From Burkholderiales bacterium (GTDB lineage: Bacteria > Pseudomonadota > Gammaproteobacteria > Burkholderiales > Burkholderiaceae_E): a stretch of DNA of 5,515 nucleotides. The notes under the pieces were generated by a model. That model made no database searches. It had not been told where the DNA came from and saw only the letters and a program-made list of their open reading frames with translations. A program made the translations under genes and the position numbers. The stretch covers positions 1,212,856 through 1,218,370 of the forward strand of contig CP070753.1 in the NCBI GenBank assembly GCA_020348765.1, in the 5' to 3' direction. This document shows, in pieces, positions 1-5,486 of this stretch (within the stretch, counting starts at the first letter, position 1; each line of letters begins with the position of its first letter).

Positions 1-262
1 CGCCGAAGTCGTGCACGAAGTGGTACATGCGGTGGCAGCCGTGGAACAGGAACAGCGCGATCACCAGGAACAGCGCCAGCTTGCCCAGGCCGCTCTGCGC
101 GAACGCGAGCGCATTCGAATAGCTCATCGCGTCGGCCGGTGCGCCGATGCCCAGCGGGCCGGCGATGCCCGTGATCAGCACCAGCACCGGTCCGAACAGC
201 GCGCACAGCATCCCGCCGGCGCCGAAGAGCGACCAGAAGATCGGCTTGTTCGAGCGCTTCAT
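1..262 (-). CDS. frdD: Fumarate reductase subunit D, membrane anchor (partial, C-terminus beyond the left edge)
   Basis: This is the second hydrophobic anchor of the four-subunit quinol:fumarate reductase. With FrdC it holds FrdAB on the cytoplasmic face of the inner membrane and forms the quinone pocket. Only 87 codons are visible; the E. coli protein is about 119 residues, so roughly 30 residues of the last helix lie outside the window. The match to E. coli FrdD is clear from the N-terminal KRS..P.FW.LFGAGGM block (residues 2-18), the first hydrophobic helix (about 19-38), the SY...LAFAQS segment (47-57) and the second helix ending in HRM at 77-79. H77 and R78 align with E. coli FrdD H80 and R81 beside the quinone site. 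The ATG overlaps the frdC stop (ATGA, 259-262), with GGGGA a few bases upstream, so translation is probably coupled to frdC. No lesion is seen in the visible part. Confidence 0.93.
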   Translation of the reverse strand, partial: MKRSNKPIFWSLFGAGGMLCALFGPVLVLITGIAGPLGIGAPADAMSYSNALAFAQSGLGKLALFLVIALFLFHGCHRMYHFVHDFG

Positions 263-657
263 GACGTTCCCCACAGGAACAGGGCATAGACGACCACCGT
301 GCACGCGGCTGCCGCGATCCGCCCGGCATTGGTGATCGTGGCGTCGGCCACGCGCTTGCCGCCGATGCGCACGAACGGCATGGTCTTGGGCATCACGCGG
401 AACCAGCTCAGCGTGTGCACGACGAACAGCCACAGCGCGAGCAGGTGAAAGACGATCGCCACCGGGCTGGCCAGCGAAGCGCGCCAGGCCTCGAACGCCG
501 CCTCGCCCTGGGTCAGGCGCCACAGGCCGGTCAGCAGCACCAGCGCGTAGACGGTGACGATCACGCTGCTCGCCTCGCGCACCATGTACCAGCTGTAGAA
601 CGCGTGGCGGCGGTACCAGCCGCTCATCGGTCGCGTGTAGGTCCGGATCGCAGGCAT
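259..657 (-). CDS. frdC: Fumarate reductase subunit C, membrane anchor
   Basis: This is the first membrane anchor of quinol:fumarate reductase, 132 residues against about 131 in E. coli. Three hydrophobic helices are visible at roughly 30-47, 64-83 and 107-128. The N-terminal block Y..RPMS.WYRRHAFY..YM.RE (7-28) is diagnostic. E28 aligns with E. coli FrdC E29, and H81 in the VVHTLSWF segment aligns with H82; both are implicated in quinone binding in E. coli. There are no paired axial histidines for heme, which fits the heme-free class of fumarate reductase. The start lies one base beyond the frdB stop. A strong Shine-Dalgarno (AAGGAGG, 666-672) sits about 8 bases upstream, inside the end of frdB, which fixes this ATG. 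The stop overlaps the frdD start by 4 bp. Confidence 0.95.
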   Translation of the reverse strand: MPAIRTYTRPMSGWYRRHAFYSWYMVREASSVIVTVYALVLLTGLWRLTQGEAAFEAWRASLASPVAIVFHLLALWLFVVHTLSWFRVMPKTMPFVRIGGKRVADATITNAGRIAAAACTVVVYALFLWGTS

Positions 658-658
658 C

Positions 659-1408
659 TCAACGCCCTCCTTTCGGCGCCAGGAAGCGCAGGAAGTAGTC
701 CTTGGCGCTGTTGATCTTGTTCTGGTTGATCGCGCGGGCCGGGTCGACCTGCTTGGGGCAGACCTCGGAGCAGTAGCTCACCAGCGTGCAGCCCCACACG
801 CCGTCCTCGGCATTGATCACTTCCATGCGCTCGGGCGTGCCGCCGTCTCGCGAGTCCGCGTTGTAGCGGTGCAGCAGCGTCAGCGCGGCCGGGCCGGTGA
901 ACTTCGGGTTCAGTCCGTACTGCGGACAGGCGGCATAGCACAACAGGCAGTTGATGCACTGGGAGTACTGGTAGTACTCGTCCATCTGCTCGGGCGTCTG
1001 CTGGTAGGCGCCGGCGGACACCGGCTTCGGGTCGCCCGGGATCAGCCACGGCTTGACCGACTGCAGCTTGGCCAGGAAGTCGCCCTGGTCGATCGCCAGG
1101 TCCTTGACGATCGGGAAATGGGTCAGTGGCTCGACGCGCAGCGGCCCCGGATAGTAGTCGCGCAGGAAGGACTGGCAGGACAGCGCCGGGATGCCGTTGA
1201 TCATCTTGCCGCAGCTGCCGCAGATCGCCATCCGGCAGGACCACCGGAAGGTCAGGCTGCCGTCCAGCTGGTCCTTGATGTACTGCAGCCCCTGCAGCAC
1301 CGACATGTCGTCGGTGAACGGTACCTGGTAGGTCTGGTATCGGGGCTCGCTGTCGGTTTCCGGGTTGTAGCGAAGGCACTCGATCGCGATGGTTCTCGAC
1401 TCGGCCAT
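659..1408 (-). CDS. frdB: Fumarate reductase iron-sulfur subunit
   Basis: This 249-residue protein (E. coli about 244) carries electrons from quinol in FrdCD to the flavin in FrdA on the cytoplasmic side of the membrane. The N-terminal ferredoxin domain has the [2Fe-2S] ligands C58, C63, C66 and C78. The C-terminal domain has C151, C154, C157 and C217 for [4Fe-4S], and C161, C207 and C213 for [3Fe-4S]. This is the complete E. coli pattern shifted by one to three residues. K231 aligns with E. coli FrdB K228, which contacts the quinone. The ATG at 1408 is chosen because it begins the family homology (MAESRTIAIECLRYNP) and has GGGAG (1414-1418) five bases upstream. The frame stays open upstream to about 1774, but that part overlaps frdA in another frame and reads as low-complexity repeat, so it is not used. 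A 98-bp gap separates it from frdA, whereas the frdC junction is tight. Confidence 0.96.
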   Translation of the reverse strand: MAESRTIAIECLRYNPETDSEPRYQTYQVPFTDDMSVLQGLQYIKDQLDGSLTFRWSCRMAICGSCGKMINGIPALSCQSFLRDYYPGPLRVEPLTHFPIVKDLAIDQGDFLAKLQSVKPWLIPGDPKPVSAGAYQQTPEQMDEYYQYSQCINCLLCYAACPQYGLNPKFTGPAALTLLHRYNADSRDGGTPERMEVINAEDGVWGCTLVSYCSEVCPKQVDPARAINQNKINSAKDYFLRFLAPKGGR

Positions 1409-1506
1409 GTTCACTCCCAGGGCTCGGGGCGGGCTCGCTCGGTTGCGGCTCGGTTGCGGCTGGTTTGAAGGCTCGGTTGCGGCTCGGTTGCTGGCACGGC
1501 GACGCT
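1409..1506 (-). other. frdA-frdB intergenic spacer
   Basis: This 98-bp non-coding gap sits inside an otherwise compact operon. It holds the 11-bp tandem repeat at 1437-1492 and the frdB ribosome-binding site GGGAG at 1414-1418. No convincing -10/-35 pair or hairpin followed by a T-run is visible, so frdB is probably read through from frdA. Whether the gap changes the ratio of FrdA to FrdB cannot be told from sequence. Confidence 0.6.
1437..1492 (-). repeat. 11-bp tandem repeat, five units, between frdA and frdB
   Basis: In the mRNA direction the unit is CGCAACCGAGC. Four units are nearly perfect (two at 1437-1458, two at 1471-1492) and flank a degenerate central copy at 1459-1470 (CTTCAAACCAGC). 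The outer 22-bp pairs match at 21 of 22 positions and lie 34 bp apart. The unit is not palindromic. Its length is not a multiple of three, which fits a non-coding location. Fragments of the unit (CCGAGC, GAGCCCG) continue towards the frdB start. Replication slippage is the likely origin; the function is unknown. Confidence 0.85.
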
Positions 1507-3276
1507 TCAGGTCAGTTCGGCTTTCTTGCCCTCGCCGCCGTAGACGCGCGCCCGGGGGTTGGACTTGGTGATCTTGACCTCGCCGTAGTCGATGCGAGGC
1601 GGGCCGTCGCCGTCGTGGTGCGCGAGCGAGTGCTTCATGAAGTTCTCGTCGTCGCGCTTGTCGAAGCCGTCGAGCCGCTGGTGCGCTCCGCGCGACTCCT
1701 TGCGGCTGATCGCGCTGTGCGCCATCGCCTCTGCGACCTCGAGCGTGAAGCCGAGCTCGATCGCGGTCAGCCACTCGGTGTTGAACGCGCGCTTGCGGTC
1801 GTCCAGGCGCAGGCCGCGACGGTAGCGGTCGCGCAGCTCGGCGACCGTATCGCAGGCGCGGCGCATGCCGTCCCCGGTGCGGTAGATGCCGACCTCGGCT
1901 TCCATGACGTCACGCATGCCCTCGCGGACGGTCGCAAGCCGGTCGCCGCCCTCGGCGTCGAGCATCGACAGCAGCCGCGACTCGGCCTCCTGGCCCTGAC
2001 GCTGCAATGCGCCGGCGTCCGCGCGCTTGACCGTGCGCGCGTGCGACGCCGCCTGCTCGCCGGCCACCTTGCCGAACACCAGCAGCTCGGCCAGCGAGTT
2101 CGAACCCAGCCGGTTGGCGCCGTGGATTCCGACGCTCGAGCACTCGCCGGCCACGTACAGGCCCGGCAGCACGGTGGCGCAGTCGCCGTCGCTGGCGATG
2201 CCGCCCATCGTGTAGTGCACCGCCGGGCACACCGGAATCGGCTCGCGAGTCGCGTCGACCCGGGCGAAGATCTCGGCCGCCTCGGCGATCAGCGGAAGCC
2301 GCTCGTGGATCTTCTGTGCGCCCAGGTGGCGCAGGTCCAGGTGCACGGCCGGGCCCTGCGGCGTCTCGACCGTGCGTCCCTTCTGCAACTCGTGCCAGAA
2401 GGCCTGAGAGAGCCGGTCGCGCGGACCGAGCTCCATGGCCTTGGGTCGGGGCCACGGATCGAGCGGGCCCAGGCCGTAGTCCTGCAGGTAGCGATAACCG
2501 TCCTTGTTGGTCAGGATGCCGCCCTCGCCGCGGCAGGCCTCGGTCATCAGGATGCCGGTACCCGGCAGGCAGGTCGGGTGGTACTGGACGAACTCCATGT
2601 CGCGCAGCGGCACGCCGCGCCGATACGCGATCCCCATGCCGTCGCCGGTGACCGTACCCGCGTTGGTGTTCTGCTTGTACACGCGCCCGGCACCGCCGGT
2701 GGCGAACACGACCGCGGCACTGTCGAACAGCACCACCTCGCCGGTGGCGATCTCGATCGCGAGCACGCCGCGGGCCTTGCCGTCCTCGACCAGCAGATCG
2801 GCGCAGAAGAACTCGTCATAGCGCTTGATCGACGGATAGCGCAGCGACGTCTGGAACAGCGTGTGCAGGATGTGGAAACCGCTGCGGTCGGCCGCGAACC
2901 AGGTCCGCTGCACCTTCATGCCGCCGAAGAAGCGCACGTTGATGTTGCCGTGGGGCTTGCGGCTCCACGGGCAGCCCCAGTGCTCGAGCTGGATCATCTC
3001 CTCGGTGCAGTGCGCCACGAAGTACTCGACCACGTCCTGCTCGCACAGCCAGTCGCCGCCGGACACCGTGTCCTCGAAGTGATTGTCCAGGTTGTCGTCC
3101 TCGCGGATCACGCCGGCCGAGCCGCCCTCGGCGGCCACCGTGTGACTGCGCATCGGCACGACCTTGGAGATCAGCGCGACCCTGAGCTTCGGGTCCTTCT
3201 CGCAGGCTGCGATCGCAGCACGCAGCCCGGCGCCGCCGGCGCCGACCACGACCAAGTCGGTTTCGATCACCTGCAT
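1507..3276 (-). CDS. frdA: Fumarate reductase flavoprotein (catalytic) subunit
   Basis: This is the catalytic subunit that reduces fumarate to succinate with electrons relayed by FrdB. It has 589 residues against about 602 in E. coli; the shortening is mostly in the variable C-terminal tail. The Rossmann motif VGAGGAGLRAAIAA lies at 11-24. H45, in RSHTVAAEGG, is the expected covalent 8-alpha-FAD attachment residue. Active-site positions match the family: H233 (QYHPT), E246 and R249 (MTEACRGEGGIL), R286 (LGPRD, the proton-shuttle arginine), H354 (HYTMGG) and R389 (GANRLGSNSLAEL). The C-terminal helical domain carries MAHSAISRKESRGAHQR. The ATG at 3276 starts the homology (MQVIETDLVVVGAGG) and has GAGG (3285-3288) eight bases upstream. 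An in-frame extension to 3462 runs into rquA and is rejected. Soluble succinate dehydrogenase is excluded by the adjacent frdCD and the closer match to FrdA. The gene lies 64 bp after rquA, probably on one transcript. Confidence 0.97.
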   Translation of the reverse strand: MQVIETDLVVVGAGGAGLRAAIAACEKDPKLRVALISKVVPMRSHTVAAEGGSAGVIREDDNLDNHFEDTVSGGDWLCEQDVVEYFVAHCTEEMIQLEHWGCPWSRKPHGNINVRFFGGMKVQRTWFAADRSGFHILHTLFQTSLRYPSIKRYDEFFCADLLVEDGKARGVLAIEIATGEVVLFDSAAVVFATGGAGRVYKQNTNAGTVTGDGMGIAYRRGVPLRDMEFVQYHPTCLPGTGILMTEACRGEGGILTNKDGYRYLQDYGLGPLDPWPRPKAMELGPRDRLSQAFWHELQKGRTVETPQGPAVHLDLRHLGAQKIHERLPLIAEAAEIFARVDATREPIPVCPAVHYTMGGIASDGDCATVLPGLYVAGECSSVGIHGANRLGSNSLAELLVFGKVAGEQAASHARTVKRADAGALQRQGQEAESRLLSMLDAEGGDRLATVREGMRDVMEAEVGIYRTGDGMRRACDTVAELRDRYRRGLRLDDRKRAFNTEWLTAIELGFTLEVAEAMAHSAISRKESRGAHQRLDGFDKRDDENFMKHSLAHHDGDGPPRIDYGEVKITKSNPRARVYGGEGKKAELT

Positions 3277-3340
3277 TGCGGGTTCCTCTTTTCCGGTCAG
3301 GGACTCGGCGGGCTCACCGCGGTCCGTCCGGTGCTGCCGG
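3277..3340 (-). other. rquA-frdA intergenic spacer
   Basis: This 64-bp gap carries the frdA ribosome-binding site (GAGG, 3285-3288, in the context AAGAGGAA). It contains an 8-bp palindrome ACCGCGGT at 3316-3323. I see no promoter-like hexamer pair and no T-run after a hairpin, which favours co-transcription of rquA and frdA. Confidence 0.5.
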
Positions 3341-4045
3341 TCAGACCGTGATCTCGAGCATCTGGTAGAGCCCGCTGAACATGGTACGTTTTTCGAGCTT
3401 CGCGAGCGAGACGTCCTGAGGCAGCCAGTCTTCGAGCGGCTGGCGCCACAGGTCGAGCGCATACGGCTCGAGCGTGCCGAGGATGGCTCGCATCGGCAGG
3501 TACAGCGGGTTGATCGCGCGTGGCCGGTGATAGTCGACGATCACCAGGCTTCCGCCCGGACGCACCACGCGCAAGGCCTCGGACACGGTCGCGCGGCGCA
3601 CGTCCTCTGGCTGCTCGTGCAGCAGGAAGAAAAGCAGCGCGCGATCATAGCTGCCCGAAGGCGCGGCGAGCCGCGAGCTGTCGCCGTGGATCAACTTGAC
3701 CCGGTCGTCGGCCGGCAGCTTCGAGCGCAGGTTGCGCAGCTGGATCGGCAGGATGTCGACCACGTCGAGTCCGGCATCGGGACCGAGCCGCCCGAGCAGC
3801 CGCCGGGTCAGGTCGCCATAGACGCAGGCGACCTGCAGCGTACGCCCGTCGAGCTGCGCACCGAGCGCATCCAGCGCCATGTCGCGCAGCCGTGCGAAAT
3901 TGCCCCAAAGGATCAGGTTCACCAGCCACTGTCGCTCGAACACCCGGACCGCGTGCGGGTGCACGTAGGCCCACCAGTAGGTGTCGGCGAGATAGTCGGG
4001 CACGGCGATCTGCTCGCCGCGCACGGATGTGGCGTCTGTGGTCAT
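3341..4045 (-). CDS. rquA: Rhodoquinone biosynthesis protein RquA
   Basis: RquA, first defined in Rhodospirillum rubrum, is required to make rhodoquinone from ubiquinone by replacing a ring methoxy group with an amino group. It has the class I SAM-methyltransferase fold and is reported to use SAM as the amino donor. This copy has 234 residues. The N-terminal block YLADTYWWAYVHP (18-30) followed by FERQWLVNLILWGN (36-49) is, as I recall the family, its hallmark and is absent from UbiE/MenG methyltransferases. The SAM-binding loop reads QVACVYGDLT (71-80) in place of the usual GxGxG. The motif II-like acidic turn is LDVVDILP (93-100), and GDSSRLAAPSGSYDRALLFFLLHE (121-144) and LRVVRPGGSLVIVDYHRP (158-175) complete the fold. 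The ATG at 4045 has AGGGGG (4053-4058) seven bases upstream. It leads the frd genes with two promoter candidates upstream. A generic methyltransferase is the alternative, but the N-terminal block argues against it. Confidence 0.9.
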   Translation of the reverse strand: MTTDATSVRGEQIAVPDYLADTYWWAYVHPHAVRVFERQWLVNLILWGNFARLRDMALDALGAQLDGRTLQVACVYGDLTRRLLGRLGPDAGLDVVDILPIQLRNLRSKLPADDRVKLIHGDSSRLAAPSGSYDRALLFFLLHEQPEDVRRATVSEALRVVRPGGSLVIVDYHRPRAINPLYLPMRAILGTLEPYALDLWRQPLEDWLPQDVSLAKLEKRTMFSGLYQMLEITV

Positions 4046-4110
4046 GCGCGAGCCCCCTGCGCTGCAACTGGTTGTTATCGAGGCCTGCGGCCGACGCGCA
4101 GACGCGGGGA

Positions 4111-4137
4111 ATTATACGGGCCCAAGAGGCGTTCCAA
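4111..4137 (-). promoter_or_regulatory. Proximal sigma-70-type promoter for rquA-frdABCD
   Basis: The -10 hexamer is a perfect TATAAT (minus strand of 4111-4116), striking in such GC-rich DNA. The best -35 is TTGGAA (4132-4137), four of six bases, with a 15-base spacer that is shorter than the ideal 17. A weak -35 with a strong -10 suggests dependence on an activator, which is inference. The start would fall near 4104, giving a leader of about 60 bases. Confidence 0.55.
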
Positions 4138-4170
4138 GCCCGGGATCCGAAGCCCGAGGCCCGAAGCCCG
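4136..4170. repeat. 14-bp-period AAGCCCG repeat
   Basis: The heptamer AAGCCCG recurs at 4136-4142, 4150-4156 and 4164-4170, exactly 14 bp apart. The longer form CCGAAGCCCG is duplicated at 4147-4156 and 4161-4170. The repeat lies between the two promoter candidates and touches the -35 of the proximal one. It could be a slippage-derived simple repeat or an array of sites for a DNA-binding protein; the sequence alone does not decide. Confidence 0.65.
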
Positions 4171-4199
4171 GCGCGAGCCGGGGCGCGATCGGCCCGAAA

Positions 4200-4227
4200 T
4201 CTATACGGCAACGCCACCCGAGTTCAA
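4200..4227 (-). promoter_or_regulatory. Distal sigma-70-type promoter candidate for rquA-frdABCD
   Basis: A -35 TTGAAC (4222-4227, four of six consensus) and a -10 TATAGA (4200-4205, four of six) are separated by 16 bases. The start would be near 4193 with a leader of about 150 bases spanning the 14-bp repeat. It is weaker in the -10 than the proximal promoter but better spaced. Confidence 0.35.
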
Positions 4228-4287
4228 CCGGCATCGGGCCCAACGGTGCGGGTTTCCGGGCCGGCGGCCGTGGATTCGGGTCTGGCT

Positions 4288-4368
4288 GTGGCGACTGCGC
4301 CACGCCACCGCGCGGCTCGGCGCGCGCACGGTCCGCCTGCGACATTGGGTCGCGGCGCCGTCGCGCCG
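4288..4368 (-). terminator. Cluster of small GC hairpins downstream of the MazG-like gene
   Basis: Three compact inverted repeats are visible: 4353-4368 (CGGCGC stem, 4-base loop), 4339-4353 (GCGAC stem, 5-base loop, abutting the first) and 4288-4303 (GTGGCG stem, 4-base loop). They follow the stop at 4405 within about 120 bases. None is followed by a T-run, so this is not a standard intrinsic terminator. They may protect the mRNA 3' end or be chance in GC-rich DNA. Confidence 0.2.
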
Positions 4369-4404
4369 GGCCGCGGGCGCGGCATCGGCCCGTGGCGCAG
4401 CCGA

Positions 4405-4755
4405 TCACAGGCGCGTGTACTTGCGGCTGTTGCCCCGCGCCTTGTCGACCGGGTACTTCTCTGCATTGCGCCGCAACTTGCGCTGCGCGGCGTCGAACAG
4501 GTCGACATCGAGCTTGTCGGCCAGGCGCACCAGGTACAGCAGCACGTCCGCCATCTCGTCGCGCACCTCGGCCAGTTTCTCGGGCGGCAGCGCGTGCGAC
4601 GACTCGTCGGGCAGCCACTGGAAATGCTCGAGCAATTCGCTCGCCTCGACGCTCAGCGCGATCGCCAGGTTCTTCGGCGCATGGAACTGGTCCCAGTCGC
4701 GCTCGTCGGCGAAGCGCCGCAGCGCATCGCGCAGTTCGGGCAGGGAATTCGCCAT
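4405..4755 (-). CDS. MazG-like nucleotide pyrophosphohydrolase, dCTP pyrophosphatase (DCTPP1/RS21-C6) type
   Basis: This 116-residue all-alpha NTP pyrophosphohydrolase would hydrolyse a (d)NTP to (d)NMP and pyrophosphate in the cytoplasm, cleaning the nucleotide pool. The metal-binding EXXE...EXXD signature is intact: E37 and E40 in SVEASELLEHFQW, E67 and D70 in EVRDEMADVLLYLV. The segments ERDWDQFHAPKNLAIAL (18-34) and the C-terminal RGNSRKYTRL (107-116) closely resemble human DCTPP1, which prefers dCTP and modified dCTP analogues; the substrate here is inferred from that likeness. The ATG at 4755 starts the homology. Its own ribosome-binding site is weak, and it begins 17 bp after the phosphatase stop, so translation is probably coupled. 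The frame extends upstream to 5049, but that part reads as shadow of the neighbouring gene. It is not MazG proper, which is about twice this length. Confidence 0.88.
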   Translation of the reverse strand: MANSLPELRDALRRFADERDWDQFHAPKNLAIALSVEASELLEHFQWLPDESSHALPPEKLAEVRDEMADVLLYLVRLADKLDVDLFDAAQRKLRRNAEKYPVDKARGNSRKYTRL

Positions 4756-4772
4756 CGGCGCCCGATGTCCGC

Positions 4773-5333
4773 TCAGGCACCGAAGCGCAGGCTGCCCATC
4801 ACCTGGCCCGCGCGGTCGACCACGACGCCTTCGCCCATCGAGGCGCCGCGTCCGGTCAGCGCACTGATGTTGACCTGGTGCGTGACGAACACGTCGAAGC
4901 GCCCGTCCGGGATCTCCCCGAGCACCGCACGCAGCGCCCGCGTCTGCGGCTCGCGATTGCCGCTGCGCTCGGCGAAGGTCGAATTCAACGCGGTGAGCTC
5001 GGTGTATTCGCCGAATGCCAGGCTGGCCGTGTCGCGGCAACGGCACCACTGGCTGCTGTAGACATGCCGCGGCTGCAGGTCATTGTCCCGGAACCACCGC
5101 CCGATGCGCCGCGACTGCTCGCGGCCGGCATCGCTCAGGTTGCGCTGCGTGCTGCAGTCGCCGAGCGCGAACTCGGGCGGGTCGCCGATCCCCGGGACGG
5201 TCAGCGCGTGCCGGATCATGATGCCGCAGCCACCGGCACGAACGATCCCGAGCGCGTCGCGCGACCCGGCGCGGGCGCTCAGGCTGGAGAATGCCAGCAG
5301 CAGCGGGATACGGATCAGGGTGCGTCGATTCAT
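4773..5333 (-). CDS. Exported histidine phosphatase family protein
   Basis: This 186-residue protein belongs to the histidine phosphatase (phosphoglycerate mutase-like) superfamily, branch 1, which works through a phosphohistidine. The usual RHG is RHA here: R41 and the nucleophile H42 in IMIRHALTVPG. The second arginine is R98 in SSQWCRCRDTA and the second histidine is H152 in FVTHQVNISALTG. The block GDPPEFALGDCSTQRNLSDAGREQ (50-73) is typical of a widespread proteobacterial subgroup of unassigned substrate. Residues 1-22 look like a signal peptide: basic MNRRTLIR, a hydrophobic core to about 18, then ARA before G23, so the mature enzyme is probably periplasmic. The ribosome-binding site before 5333 is weak; the start rests on the signal peptide. 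Cysteines C60, C97 and C99 could allow a disulfide in the periplasm. It heads a two-gene unit with the MazG-like gene 17 bp downstream. The physiological substrate is not evident. Confidence 0.85.
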   Translation of the reverse strand: MNRRTLIRIPLLLAFSSLSARAGSRDALGIVRAGGCGIMIRHALTVPGIGDPPEFALGDCSTQRNLSDAGREQSRRIGRWFRDNDLQPRHVYSSQWCRCRDTASLAFGEYTELTALNSTFAERSGNREPQTRALRAVLGEIPDGRFDVFVTHQVNISALTGRGASMGEGVVVDRAGQVMGSLRFGA

Positions 5334-5369
5334 CGTTCCGCGGTGGCTTCTTGAGATGGCTGGAGCACG

Positions 5370-5398
5370 ATGGTACTTGCCGGGCGCAGGTTTGTCGC
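5370..5398 (-). promoter_or_regulatory. Promoter candidate for the phosphatase and MazG-like pair
   Basis: On the minus strand a -35 GCGACA (5393-5398, four of six) and a -10 TACCAT (5370-5375, four of six) are separated by exactly 17 bases. The predicted start near 5363 leaves a leader of about 30 bases before the ATG at 5333. Both hexamers are imperfect, so this rests mainly on spacing and position. Confidence 0.3.
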
Positions 5399-5486
5399 TC
5401 GTGGCACCATGCCGCGCTCGTGGCTATGCACCGGGGGGTCCGAGCGGGTAGGCTGGTGATCGCGCCACGATCCACGCGGAGGAGCC

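Larger units (their letters stand above)
4046..4404 (-). other. Non-coding region upstream of the rquA-frd operon
   Basis: This 359-bp stretch lies between the end of the MazG-like gene and rquA. On the minus strand it carries, in order: small GC-rich hairpins (4288-4368), a promoter candidate (4200-4227), a 14-bp-period repeat (4136-4170), a second promoter with a consensus -10 (4111-4137), a leader of about 60 bases, and the rquA ribosome-binding site (4053-4058). The frames open here read as low-complexity arginine/alanine/proline sequence, and I see no credible small gene. No full FNR-type TTGAT-N4-ATCAA site was found by eye, so the oxygen-sensing input, if any, is not identified. Confidence 0.6.

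Noticed and set aside
1409..1774. N-terminal extension of FrdB: its frame stays open for 122 codons upstream of 1408.
   Set aside because: The extension overlaps the end of frdA in a different frame, reads as arginine/alanine/serine/proline low complexity across the 11-bp repeat, and has no family homology. The ATG at 1408 has a good ribosome-binding site and matches known FrdB N-termini.
1465..3351. 628-codon open frame on the + strand antisense to frdA.
   Set aside because: This is a typical antisense shadow of a GC-rich gene: alanine/arginine/leucine/histidine/glutamine-rich, no recognisable domain, and it mirrors a complete, well-conserved frdA.
3277..3462. N-terminal extension of FrdA by 62 codons to 3462.
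   Set aside because: It runs through the spacer into the end of rquA in another frame and has no homology. The ATG at 3276 begins the conserved FAD-binding segment and has a good ribosome-binding site.
4138..4404. A possible small gene in the 359-bp gap before rquA.
   Set aside because: Open frames exist on both strands, but their translations are biased towards arginine, proline and alanine, none has a convincing ribosome-binding site, and promoter and repeat features explain the region better.
4756..5049. Upstream extension of the MazG-like protein to 5049.
   Set aside because: The added residues are an arginine-rich off-frame reading of the phosphatase gene. Homology starts at the ATG at 4755.
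4029..5354. 441-codon open frame on the + strand antisense to the MazG-like and phosphatase genes.
   Set aside because: It is low-complexity arginine/alanine/proline sequence with no domain, opposite two genes with intact catalytic motifs.
5392..5427. A + strand promoter (TTGTCG with GGCTAT) for the divergent gene at the right edge.
   Set aside because: The spacing is about 24 bases, too long for a sigma-70 promoter, and no better -10 was found at the right distance.
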